Below, in pieces: positions 1 to 11,381 of a stretch of 64,000 bases of DNA (its first letter is position 1; each line of letters opens with the position of its first letter). This DNA is from Alisma plantago-aquatica (Eukaryota > Streptophyta > Magnoliopsida > Alismatales > Alismataceae). The stretch is from the NCBI GenBank assembly GCA_963693085.1, contig OY856409.1:1331520415-1331584414 (forward strand), in the 5' to 3' direction. The notes under the pieces were generated by a model. The model was given only the letters and a program-made list of their open reading frames with translations, searched no databases and was not told where the DNA came from. The position numbers were made by a program, and so were the translations under genes.

Positions 1-442
1 ATGATTACCAAAAAATATTATATGACAAAAAAGAAAGTAAAGAACACTAAGGTAAAGTTTATCTTCACTTTATCTTCATATGTACCATGTGATAGAAGGA
101 AACTAAAGTAAGTGAGAAATATGGTTGACTTTGGCCCTCTTATCTTTGTAAATTCCACCTAACTGGAGAGAGTAAAAGGGTGTTTCAGACATCATATCCT
201 CTATTGAGTGCCTCTATGGATCATGGTTTCCCACTTGATCGAGCGAGCAAAGGACAAGGTCATTTTCAAGACTCAATAATATTTGGCAGTTTCCATAACA
301 TCTCGGCCCTGTAGGTGCAAATTTAACATTAGAGTTGGTCCCAATTATAAGCACATCATTCTTCACCGATGCATCCACTGATTCGTTATTTGGATGAGCA
401 TGTCACTTCCAAGGTACTCACCTTCAAACAACAACTGGCTCT
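1..442. other. unassigned AT-rich flank
   Basis: This stretch has no convincing reading frame, repeat or element terminus. It is simply the left flank of gypsy element 1. Confidence 0.5.
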
Positions 443-2778
443 ATATATGTTACGACCTCACCTTTCGGTAACCCCCAATTAAGGGAGACCAAGAGGTTGA
501 AGCCGCACCCATAAATTCTGGATCAAAGGTTCGACATATAACCAAAAACAATTATTAAATTTTAACAGACTATACTGAAATGTGGTAATAAAATTTTTGC
601 ATACCTTTGAAAAGTTTAGAATAAACTAAACTTATAACCACAGCTGAACTATTCTAACTAATTCCTCCTTGTTCTTTAATTCTTGAATTCACAATGTGTC
701 GCTTCACTATTTGTACTTTTGAGATTTGTACCTAAAATGCCGACAAACAAAACGACGGTCAGCCGAAGCTAGTATGTGGAGGAAACAGATAATGTTCAAC
801 TATATTAACAATATAATCACGCAATTAATCATTTAACAATCAAGATTACGTTTTAAGCCAAACTACTCAATCCATACCTATCCACAACTCTGTGTTGTCC
901 CTGTAAGGACTTATATGGTACCTCTGTAAAGGTAGAGTCGCATGGCACCACCCAAAGGTAAGCCAATATCTGACTCACTATGACTTGATGGACCTACCCT
1001 CTAGGCAGCCATATACTAAGTCATTCATGACCTGATGGACCTACCCTCTAGGTAGCCATATACCAGGTCAACCATTACGACACAGAGGGGACCAGGATCT
1101 GAACTAGAAGGCATATACATTATGTGATAGTCATAGTCACTTTATAATTGCAATATGAACATCCAAATAGTTTAGTTGCATTCAATGCGATTAAACATTC
1201 GGGAATCCATCGGAAAACCTAAGCAGTTATTCATAATTAACCACATAGCTAATTTGATGAGTCATGCAGATTATTCAACATATACTTCATGTATATACAA
1301 TCAAGCCAATCAACAGATCCAAGCAAGTAAATCAATAATTCTTGAAAAGAATATGTACTCTATTTATTACACACTTTATCAAGAATCTACTTTATTGACT
1401 TGGATTCTCTTTCTAGGGTTTCTAATCTGCATTAAGGTTTCATTAATATTCATTAGGGTTTCTTAGATCAATTCTTCAAACTTTATCCCTTTTAGGTCAA
1501 CAAACCCTAAAATACTCTTTTCTACTCATATAAACCCTAATTGCTCAAATTTTCCATTTTAATTGTCTTTAACACCCAAATTGACTTAGGATCATCTTAT
1601 CCCTATTTATTCATGGATTTGAATAATTAAACCAATTAAAAGACATATTCTCCTAAATTAGGGTTTTCAAGCTCATTAATGCATAATCATGTACGAAACC
1701 CTAACTTAAGCCAATTACATAAAAAGATCATCTTTTTAGATCCTATTTCTCTTTTATTTAACAATAGGTTAATATCAGCTTGAATAATGTCATTAAGTCC
1801 ATCTATCATCAAATCTAATGGTTTTTCCTTAATTAAAACATTAAAGATGATAACTTTATGTACTTTTCACATTTCAAGCATATTTATGTATATAAACTCT
1901 AAATTAGACTAATCACGTGAAAAGTTATTCCTTTTTGAACATAATGTACCTTTTTTCATTTAACAGGTTAACATCAACCCTAAAGATCCATTAAACCCTA
2001 TTAAACACATTAATCATATCAACATAGGGTTTCTTAATCTTTAATTCATTAAAGATGATAATTTACACTATTTTTCGAATAGCAAGAAGAATCAAGCTTC
2101 AATTATATTTTTAATGGATTCTTCACATTTTTCTCATCAACTTTCATGTATAACATGTCCTTATTCGACCTACCAATTAATTACTATGAATTTATCAAAA
2201 CTCACTTACTTTCAGCCAATGGGAGGTGGCCACGTCGCTTCCTCATGCAACGTGGGGCGGCTCACTTTGGGAAACATAATGCAAAGTCGGATTTGCCCCT
2301 GACTAAGCGGCAGGCTCATTAACCCGCGGAGGGGTATAAATGTCCAGAGCCCGTTTGGTCATCTTCTACCTCAGGAACCCTGCGCAGCCGCGATTCTACA
2401 GCCAAGCGTGGGATGCGCCTTCCTCCCTGGGCCACGACTTTCGCTGGGAGCTCCCTCTCTGACTCCGCCAGGACCTGGCGCACGTAGGGCACCTCTTTCT
2501 CTCGGCCAAGGTGACCACTTCTCCTGAGATCAGACCAAACAACGCCGGCCATCACATCGACCTACCGCTACTATTGCACGCAGCTAGGAGGAGGAGGACG
2601 ACCACCAAGCATCTACTTGAAATCGTGGGAGCAGCACGGCCCTGTTGTACCTCTTCCACGGCTCCTCACCTCCAGGGATAGTGTTAAACTCTCAACTAGG
2701 GTTTTTACGTGTAAGAAGCTAGGAGAAGGGATAGAGCTGCGTGGGATTTCCTCCTGAACTTGATCCCAGATCCCTACC

Positions 2779-2787
2779 CCTTTTATA
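2779..2787 (-). promoter_or_regulatory. putative TATA box in 3' LTR of element 1
   Basis: The minus strand reads TATAAAAGG, set in a GC-richer context and followed by a leader-like sequence. The same motif is present in the other LTR. It would split the LTR into about 1.0 kb of U3 and about 2.3 kb of R-U5. The assignment rests on the motif and its position only. Confidence 0.5.
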
Positions 2788-2983
2788 GGGAAAAGAAACA
2801 AAGACATCAGTTGTATATACACGGCTCAAAGAGCCCCTTTCCCAAAAGGAATCATATTCCTTCAAGGATAAGAAAACCTTCTCTCTCTTCTTAATCATTT
2901 TGATATTCTCTTTTCTTTAAATATTAGGAATTCGAAATTCCTCTCTTTCACTCTCTTTATTTGCATTTTAATCTATTGGCCAC

Positions 2984-2985
<2 letters not shown>

Positions 2986-3033
<48 letters not shown>
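2986..3033. repeat. (AT)n microsatellite in left LTR
   Basis: A pure AT dinucleotide run of about 48 bp. The equivalent run in the other LTR is longer (10595-10656), so its length has changed since insertion. Confidence 0.95.
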
Positions 3034-3036
<3 letters not shown>

Positions 3037-3757
3037 CTTAGGAAAATACTTCTTTTTACCAATATCACAAAATTCATTAATAAGGTTTCACATTATCCTT
3101 TTATTTTGCAATTTAGGTAGTTTCTCTTTCTTTCCTTTTTATTGGGACTCCTTGGATCCCAAGACATTTCTTTATTTCAAAATTCTTTTTATTGGATACT
3201 TATTATCCTTCTAGATGCATCATTATGCAATATTTCACATTATCTTGTTTATTTCTCATTAAAACGTCTCTTTTTGAGGATTTCTTTTTATTTCTCTTCT
3301 ATTTTCCTTATTGGTATTCCTTTTAATATTAGCAACCTCATGGATATGAAATTTCACCAAGAAATCTCATGTATGCCTCTTTCCACTCAGTTTCCACATT
3401 TTATCACTATTTTCAATTTATTTCTTAATAAAGAAATACTTAATTAACCTTTTCTTTTCTAATTGCCTTCTTTTTGCAACCTTGGACTCCTTGGTACTCA
3501 AGGAACCCAAGATGCATGAAATCCTCTTTGTATTTGCCTTCTAGAGGTTTCTACATATTTCTTTTCTTAAAAAAAAATCAACTATCCTTTTACTAATTGA
3601 ATTTCCTTGTTATTTGGGCCCAATAGCCAATAAAGCCCACAACACAAGCATCAAGGCTATTGTAAAAGAAACAAATTATATCATTCTTTGTTCAATTATC
3701 TTTATTATGAGAAATTACATTTCTCACCAGATAAATCCAAAAATTGGGGTTGTAACA

Positions 3758-3776
3758 TCCTTCCCCTCTTATAGGA
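3758..3776 (-). other. polypurine tract of element 1
   Basis: The minus strand reads CTATAAGAGGGGAAGGA immediately before the 3' LTR. This is the expected plus-strand primer of an LTR retrotransposon, and it confirms the minus orientation. Confidence 0.8.
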
Positions 3777-6700
3777 ATTTTGTCCTCAAAATTCTATCAA
3801 GCAAACAAACAATTCAGGATAAGATTTTTCCATGTCTATTATTGGCCCCTATGTGGCTTTACCGTACTCATGGTGCTTCCAATGAACCATTATCGCATAT
3901 TCTTTCCTCTGAGTTCTTTCACCCTGGCGTCTATAAACTGCACAGGCGTACTCAGGCCATTTCAGCCTCCCTTGGGCTCACTAGGTTCATTGCTCAGCAC
4001 ATGGTCGGGGTACCTCACATAGTGGTCTAAATTTGACACATGGAACTCATCACACATTACTTTATCCTGAGGGGTAAGGTCAAACTTAATCTTCTCCACC
4101 AAACCATGTCAAAAGAACCCATGCATCAGGGACTCAGCTCTCTTAGTTATAACTTAGAGGGGTCGGATTTTTCATGTCACATATTCTCCCACAGTAACTT
4201 GTATGTCAATCCACTTTGTATCTGCTCATGACTCTCATCGTCTCTAGGCTCCTTTCAGCCCTTGCACAATCAAAGTGACTTCATTTACAAGCACGGTGGT
4301 CCCTTTTCTAACCATCATGTGGTCCTTTTCTAACCATCATGTGATCCTTTCACCAACATCACCTTACTGAAGTGGTGACCGACACAACCTCCCTTACAGA
4401 GCTTCTTATAAAACCCGATACTGGCTATGGTGGTCATTGTCACATCTTTCATAGGACAAGAACTGTCTCTAGATATCACCCTGAACGAGCACCCATGCCC
4501 TCATCAGACTATTTAGTCTGGATCATACTAACCATAGTTAGGGGTGATAAACTATACTAACATCGAGTTCTTCATGTACCTACTTTCACCTTATGGAAGT
4601 GAACCTTTAAGTCATACTCATGGACTTTTGAACTTGCATCATGGTGTAGTTGAACCATCTCTCTCATGGGTAGTTCAACTAGATCTGTCTCTTGACAGAA
4701 CTCTTTCTTTCTCATGTCATCTAGGTAAGGTGAACTACCATAACCCATATTGCATCTCGACCGTCCTTGATCCAGGGGTGACCCATCACAACATCCATAG
4801 TGATGAACTCCCATTCCCTCTCAGGGAACCTTTTGTCCTCTATATCGATACACTAGGTTACTGGGGTTCGTCCTTTACCTCCTGACTTGCATGGCCATAA
4901 ACCACATGCAACTTCATCTTAAGCATCCAAAGCGCTATTGCCATTTACCACGGTGTAAGGTGATCATGATTTCTTGTATGTCATGGTTCCTCAAGATCGA
5001 TTCCTCTGAAACCCTAAACCACTCTAGTCGGGGTTTCATCACCTTCTTTTCCAAAGAAGTGCATCTGAGGTTCTACGACCACCCTTTCATTACATCAAGG
5101 ACTAGACTGGCTAACCAAACAACCCTTAACTTTTCAATGTATCTTGTTACATTTGAGTGTTATCCACACACCTCTCTTTTTCAAACTTAGGGTTAGCCAA
5201 GCAACCTCTTCTAGCTTCTAGTCAAACAAGTCAGATACATCACAACCAGAACATCCATTACCCTTTCACATCCTTAGGTATTAGGTAACATTGAAGACAT
5301 ACACTTCATGTATTCTACTTATCATCTCATCTCAAACTCTACGTCTAAATTCATTGAGAACACTTTTGAGCTCATTTTCCCAGTAATCAAACTCAACCTT
5401 ATATAAATTGTAAGTTCTACATAGCTCATGATAAAAACATCCTCGTAAGGTGACTACCTCATTCTTCTTAGTGTTTGTGAACCATCCATGTATCATTCAC
5501 TTTACCAAGGTGGGTTATCTTCTCTGTCCCCATTTCTCGTGGCAACATTCCAACCTACATCATCTCTCATCATTGGTGTATGGCATGCGTAATGTCCTAT
5601 CTCTCTCCCCCATAACAAGAGGAAATAAGCTTTTGGCTGCAGTCCAAATACAGGGTTCTTCTTGTTCCAAGAGTAGAGATGGTACATCCCACCTTGCCAA
5701 TACACTTTACATCTAAGTTGCAACATGCCACATATGTCTCTACGTCACAGATATCATGATATCAAACTAGTCTTGAACCTACTAAGGTTTATATCCTTAG
5801 TCATCTCCTCTAGGTCTATAGGGTCTTGACTCTTTAGGGGTCATCCCTCTTCCCTCATGCATCAAGAGAGTGCCCTACTCATCTGCCCTTTGGGTCCAAT
5901 GAGTTCATGAAGGTGATCAGTCTCCTAACCCATGGTCCTCAAACAATGATAGTTGTTACCTCCCGACCCTATGGTCATGTGCAACTGGGGAATTAGGCAA
6001 CTCCTACTTTCATCGGTCTTATCCCTACCTGACCCTAGGGTAGACTTAGGATTCTCCATCTATAGTACATGTTCACTTAGAACCTTACCCAAGTCTTCAT
6101 CATTTCTCTTTCTGCATTCATGGGTTGACTCCCAGCCTTTCATAGGGATCACGGCAACCTGCCTACCCTGGTCAAGCCCCCATACCGGTTACCTCCATGG
6201 TAACACATTCATATGCAAATAGAGATGGATATCTATGGGTCTACAGGTTCATTCTCATACTATGTACTTTTCACTTAGCTTCTCAAGATCCTATGAGACC
6301 TCTTTAGGTTACTTAAACCAACAAAATTGATATACACCCTTCCAAAGGGGTCCCTCTCCCAGGATGGGAGGAAAACTATCTCTTGACAACAAGGTCACAA
6401 AAACTCTTAGGTCCAGGGTTTACATCCACATGCTTAACCCTAGCAAGCTATTAAGGCACAAGCAGATCACCTACTGTACCATGCTAGGTCACCTGGGTTC
6501 TCAATCATTAGATCAAGGTCATACCTTCCCGTGTCATCAACTTTATTGTGAGGGATTCATCAAACATACCTTAAACTTAAGGGGATTCCCTTTTCCTCTA
6601 TACATGAGGAGTACCATGCTCGAAACTATAGCAACTTAATTCTCGTCATGAGCATTAGGCATACCACTTCCCCTCTTAGGTTAGGAACCCTAGGTTCACT

Positions 6701-8069
6701 TTGGGTGTCCCACTACATGCTCAAACTCTTAACCACAAACCCTAGGTTCTTGTCATCCTTCTCCTCGATCAACACTTTAAGGTCGAGTCCTCCTCAAGGA
6801 CAAACCACCAGGTGCAAGGCCTCATAGCCTGTTACAAATCCACCTCAGGGTATACAGAACATCTTCTTCCTTTCTCAGGAAGTAACCACTTATACCATAG
6901 GCACATAGGTGCCAGAATCTTCATCTTTTCTCTCTAGGGTTTGGTCCATCTAAAGACAACCAAGATATCATCAACTTCCAGGGATCGATCATGAGGCAAC
7001 CATTATCATCCATTGTTCCTCATATCTTAGGGTTTTAGGCTTCCAACCTCCTTGTTGGGTTTCCTGCTTTCTCTAGAGATAACCCTACATCCAACCTCAC
7101 CATTAGAGGTCCTCTCTTCATGAAGGATCAACCTCAAAGGCATTCTCTACATGGGAGAAGCCTAGGTTCGAACTTATGTTTGCTCAAGATCATCCATAAC
7201 CCTTTATGCTCCATCATAATTCCTTATCCAGGGTTTCATCCTACTGTCAGCACTATGACATGCCCTAGGTGCCAGCTATACCCTACTTGCACAAGCCCAT
7301 AGGGTTTCTAAGGTCCTTCACTAACATTATCATCTAAGGTGCTATCCTTTACCCTAACATGCACGACCCTTCCCAAGGTTCGGTTGCCAAAGGTCCTAGG
7401 TCACCCATGGATCCTATGGCATCCCAAAGGCATGTCCTTTCAAACACCTGGTCCAACTCATCCCTCTCTAACCTTCACTTAGGGTTAGGGTTAGCTTCAT
7501 CCTCAGAGGATGTGTCAGATCTCTATTTGCAATGGAGATCTCTATCTCCAAGACTAACTTATCCTCCTGACAAGAAGGTCTAGCATCAGTTCTCTTCTGG
7601 GGACATGACAACTTTTGTCGTACGACCTAAGCATGTATCTATTCTTTAGTTTATGCTTACTCTATTAAGCTTATGTCCATGACATCTTAATTACATGCTT
7701 TTCATTAATTTGATGGAGGATTCCTTAGACCGTATTAATCTTACCCATACCTCAAGAGGGTGAGGAGAAGAAAGAAAACCCTAATCCTTCAGGTCCTTAA
7801 CAGAATTTTGTGATGAGAAGGGATGAATAAGATGAGAAAGTCCTAAAGGTATCTTATTTCGATTCATACCCTAAGACTTTGGCCAGGCAGTCACACGGAT
7901 CCGGGAGTCCTCGTATTCTGACTAGCGGTGCGGAGGAAAATATTGCCAGCCCCCGGTCGTGATCCTTTTCTAGAAACCTCTGTCTTTCAGATACTCCTCT
8001 AATAACTCCCTCGGGTTCTATGGAGTTTGTAAAATTTAATAATTATTAATGGTTACATGAGGAACCTAG

Positions 8070-8081
8070 GCTCTGATACCA
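8070..8081 (-). other. primer-binding site (initiator Met tRNA), element 1
   Basis: The minus strand reads TGGTATCAGAGC two bases inside the right LTR. It is complementary to the 3' end of plant initiator methionine tRNA and marks 8084-11376 as the 5' LTR. Confidence 0.9.
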
Positions 8082-10387
8082 AATGTTATGACCTCACCTT
8101 TCGGTAACCCCCAATTAAGGGAGACCAAGAGGTTGAAGCCGCACCCATAAATTCTGGATCAAAGGTTCGACATATAACCAAAAACAATTATTATATTTTA
8201 ACAGACTATACTAAAATGTGGTAATAAATTTTTTGCATACCTTTGAAAAGTTTGGAATAAACTAAACTTCTAACCACAGCTGAACTATTCTAACTAATTC
8301 CTCCTTGTTCTTTAATTCTTGAATTCACAATGTGTCGCTTTACTGTTTGTACTTTTGAGATTTGTACCTAAAACGCCGACAAACAAAACGACGGTCAGTC
8401 GAAGCTGGTATGTGGAGGAAACAGATAATGTTCAACTATATTAACAATATAATCACGCAATTAATCATTTAACAATCAAGATTACATTTTAATCCAAACT
8501 ACTCAATCCATACCTATCCACAACTCTGTGTTGTCCCTGTAAGGACTTATATGGTACCTCTATAAAGGTAGAGTCGCATGGCACCACCCAAAGGTAGCCC
8601 AATATCTGACTCACTATGACTTGATAGACCTACCCTCTAGGCAGACATATACTAAGTCATTCATGACCTGATGGACCTACCCTCTAGGTAGCCATATACC
8701 AGGTCAGCCATTACGACAAAGAGGGGACCAGGATCTGAGCTAGAAGGCATATACATTATGTGATAGTCATAGTCACTTTATAATTGCAATATGAATATCC
8801 AAACAGTTTAGTTGCATTCAATGCGATTAAACATCCGGTAATCCAACGGAAAATCTAAGAAGTTATTCATAATTAACCACATACCTGATTTGATGAGTCA
8901 TACAGATTATTCAACATATACTTCATGTATATACAATCAAGCCAATCAACAGATCCAAGCAAGTAATTCAATAATTCCTGAAAAGAATATGTACTCTATT
9001 TATTACACACTTTATCAAGAATCTACTTTATTGACTTAGATTCTCTTTCTAGGGTTTCTAATCCGCATTAAGGTTTCATTAATATTCATTAGGGTTTCTT
9101 AGATCAATTCTTCAAACTTTATCCCTTTTAGGTCAACAAACCCTAAAATACTCTTTTCTACTCATATAAACCCTAATTGCTCAAATTATCCATTTTAATA
9201 GTCTTTAACACCCAAATTGACTTAGGATCATCTTATCCCTATTTATTCATGGATTTGAAAAATTAAACCAATTAAAAGACATATTCTCCTAAATTAGGGT
9301 TTTCAAGCTCATTAATGCATAATCATGTACGAAACCCTAACTTAAGCCAATTACATAAAAAGATCATCTTTTTAGATCCTATTTCTATTTTATTTAACAA
9401 TAGGTTAATATCAGCTTGAATAACGTCATTAAGTCCATCTATCATCAAATCTAATGGTCTTTCCTTAATTAAAACATTAAAGATGATAACTTTATGTACT
9501 TTTCACATTTCAAGCATATTTATGTATATAAACTCTAAATTAGACTAATCACGTGCAAAGTTATTCCTTTTTGAACATAATGTACCTTTTTTCATTTAAC
9601 AAGTTAACATCAACCCTAAAGATCCATTAAACCCTATTAAACACATTAATCATATCAACATAGGATTTCTTAAACTTTAATTCATTAAAGATGATAATTT
9701 ACACTATTTTTCGAATAGCAAGAAGAATCAAGCTTCAATTAAATTTTTAATGGATTCTTGACGTTTTTCTGATCAACTTTCATGATAACATTTCCTTATT
9801 CGACCTACCAATTAATTACTATGAATTTATCAAAACTCACTTACTTTCAGCCAATGGGAGGTGGCCACGTCGCGTCCTCATGCAACGTGGGGCGGCTCAC
9901 TTTGGGAAACATAACACAAAGTCGGATTTTCCCCTGACTAAGTGGCAGGCTCCTTAACCCGCGGAGGGGTATAAATGTCCAGAGCCCATTTGGTCGTCTT
10001 CTACCTCAGGAACCCTGCGCAGCCGTGATTCTGCAGCCAAGCGTGGGCTGCGCCTTCCTCCCTGGGCCGCGACTTTCACTGGGAACTCCCTCTCTGACTC
10101 GGCCAGGACCTAGCACACGTAGGGCACCTATTGCTCTCGGCCACGGCGACCACTTCGCCTGAGATCAGACCAAACAACGTCGGCCATCACAGCGACCTAC
10201 CGCTACTGCTGCATGCAGCGTCTACTTGAAATCGTGGGAGCAGCACGGCCTTGTTGTACCTCTTCCACGGCTCCTCATCTCCAGGGATAGTGTTAAACTC
10301 TCAACTAGGGTTTTTACGTGTAAGAATCTAGGAGAAGGGATAGAGCTGTGTGGGATTTCCTCCTGAACTTGATCCCAGATCCCTACC

Positions 10388-10396
10388 CCTTTTATA
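10388..10396 (-). promoter_or_regulatory. putative TATA box in 5' LTR of element 1
   Basis: The minus strand reads TATAAAAGG at the same place as in the other LTR. As this is the 5' LTR, it is the motif expected to drive the genomic transcript toward lower coordinates. Confidence 0.5.
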
Positions 10397-10592
10397 GGGA
10401 AAAGAAACAAAGACATCAGTTGTATATACACGGCTCAAAGAGCCCCTTTCCCAAAAGGAATCATATTCCTTCAAGGATAAGAAAACCTTCTCTCTCTTCT
10501 TAATCATTTTGATATTCTCTTTTCTTTAAATATTAGGAATTCGAAATTCCTCTCTTTCACTCTCTTTATTTGCATTTTAATCTATTGGCCAC

Positions 10593-10594
<2 letters not shown>

Positions 10595-10656
<62 letters not shown>
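10595..10656. repeat. (AT)n microsatellite in right LTR
   Basis: A pure AT run of about 62 bp, allelic by position to 2986-3033 in the other LTR but about 14 bp longer. Confidence 0.95.
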
Positions 10657-10658
<2 letters not shown>

Positions 10659-11381
10659 TTAGGAAAATACTTCTTTTTACCAATATCACAAAATTCATTA
10701 ATAATGTTTCACATTATCCTTTTATTTTGCAATTTAGGTATTTTCTCTTTCTTTCCTTTTGATTGGGACTCCTTGGATCCCAAGACATTCCATTATTTTG
10801 AAATTTTTTTATTGGATACTTATTATCCTTCTAGATGCATCATTATGCAATATTTCACATTATCTTGTTTATTTCTCATCAAAACATCTCTTTTTGAGGA
10901 TTTCTTTTTATTTCTCTTCTATTTTCCTTTTTGGTATTCCTTTTAATATTAGCAACCTCATGGATATGAAATTTCACCAAGAAATCTCATTTATGCCTCT
11001 TTCCTCTTAGTTTCCACATTTTATCACTATTTTCAATTTATTTCTTAATAAAGAAATACTTAATTAACCTTTTCTTTTCTAATTGCCTTCTTTTTGCAAC
11101 CTTGGACTCCTTGGTACCCAAGGAACCCAAGAGGCACGAAATCCTCTTTGGATTTGCCTTCTAGAGGTTTCTACATATTTCTTTTCTTAAAAACAATCAA
11201 TTATCCTTTTACTAATTGAATTTCCTTGTTATTTGGGCCCAATAGCCAATAAAGCCAACAACACAAGCATCAAGGCTATTGTAAACGAAACAAATTATAT
11301 CATTCTTTGTTCAATTATCTTTATTATGAGAAATTACATTTCTCACCAGATAAACCCAAAAATTGGGGTTGTAACAACATA

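Larger units (their letters stand above)
448..3757 (-). repeat. 3' LTR of gypsy element 1
   Basis: This LTR is 3310 bp and aligns end to end with 8084-11376. Reading by eye shows only scattered substitutions, a short indel near 2585-2606 and a different TA-repeat length. On the minus strand it begins TGTTACAACCCC and ends GGTCGTAACA, the usual TG...CA borders. Short GC-rich reading frames near 2300-2600 and 2613-2822 belong to the LTR leader and promoter region. They are not treated as genes. Confidence 0.9.
3758..8083 (-). pseudogene. decayed gag-pol region of gypsy element 1
   Basis: This 4.3-kb internal region has no long reading frame on either strand. Near its 3' end (about 3780-4060, minus strand) the code can still be read as FHVSNLDHYVRYPDHVL, then an EKSYPELF-like stretch, then a fragment resembling LRTKFL just before the purine tract. 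This matches the conserved C-terminal tail of plant chromovirus polyproteins. A VGEYV-like stretch near 4190 may be the preceding integrase C-terminal region. Elsewhere frameshifts and stops prevent confident recognition of gag, protease, reverse transcriptase or integrase. The many short plus-strand frames here look like chance. Confidence 0.65.
8084..11376 (-). repeat. 5' LTR of gypsy element 1
   Basis: This LTR is 3293 bp and is the partner of 448-3757. It keeps the TATA-like motif and both TG...CA borders, so unlike element 2 its promoter region looks structurally complete. Confidence 0.9.
443..11381 (-). mobile_element. Ty3/gypsy LTR retrotransposon, element 1
   Basis: Two 3.3-kb direct repeats (448-3757 and 8084-11376) flank a 4.3-kb internal region. 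On the plus strand each repeat starts TGTTAYGACC and ends GGGTTGTAACA. The orientation is minus, because a primer-binding site reading TGGTATCAGAGC on the minus strand abuts the right repeat and a purine tract abuts the left repeat. The outer flanks ATATA (443-447) and ACATA (11377-11381) look like a 5-bp target duplication with one change. The minus-strand code next to the 3' LTR resembles the C-terminal end of a chromovirus-type gypsy polyprotein. The internal region has no intact gag or pol, so the copy cannot be autonomous. Confidence 0.9.

Noticed and set aside
1440..2040. Many CCCTAA/TTAGGG-like motifs as interstitial telomere repeat
   Set aside because: They are scattered singly in the LTR, are not tandem, and recur identically in the other LTR.
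6955..6980. VDDIL-like reading on the minus strand as the gypsy reverse transcriptase active site
   Set aside because: The residues on both sides do not match the family, so it may be chance.
4372..7583. Series of 60-140 codon plus-strand frames within element 1
   Set aside because: They are antisense to the element, lack any domain and are typical of chance frames in decayed sequence.
448..11376. Calling element 1 a LARD (never-coding large derivative)
   Set aside because: The polyprotein C-terminal tail is still readable next to the 3' LTR, so it is a decayed gypsy element.
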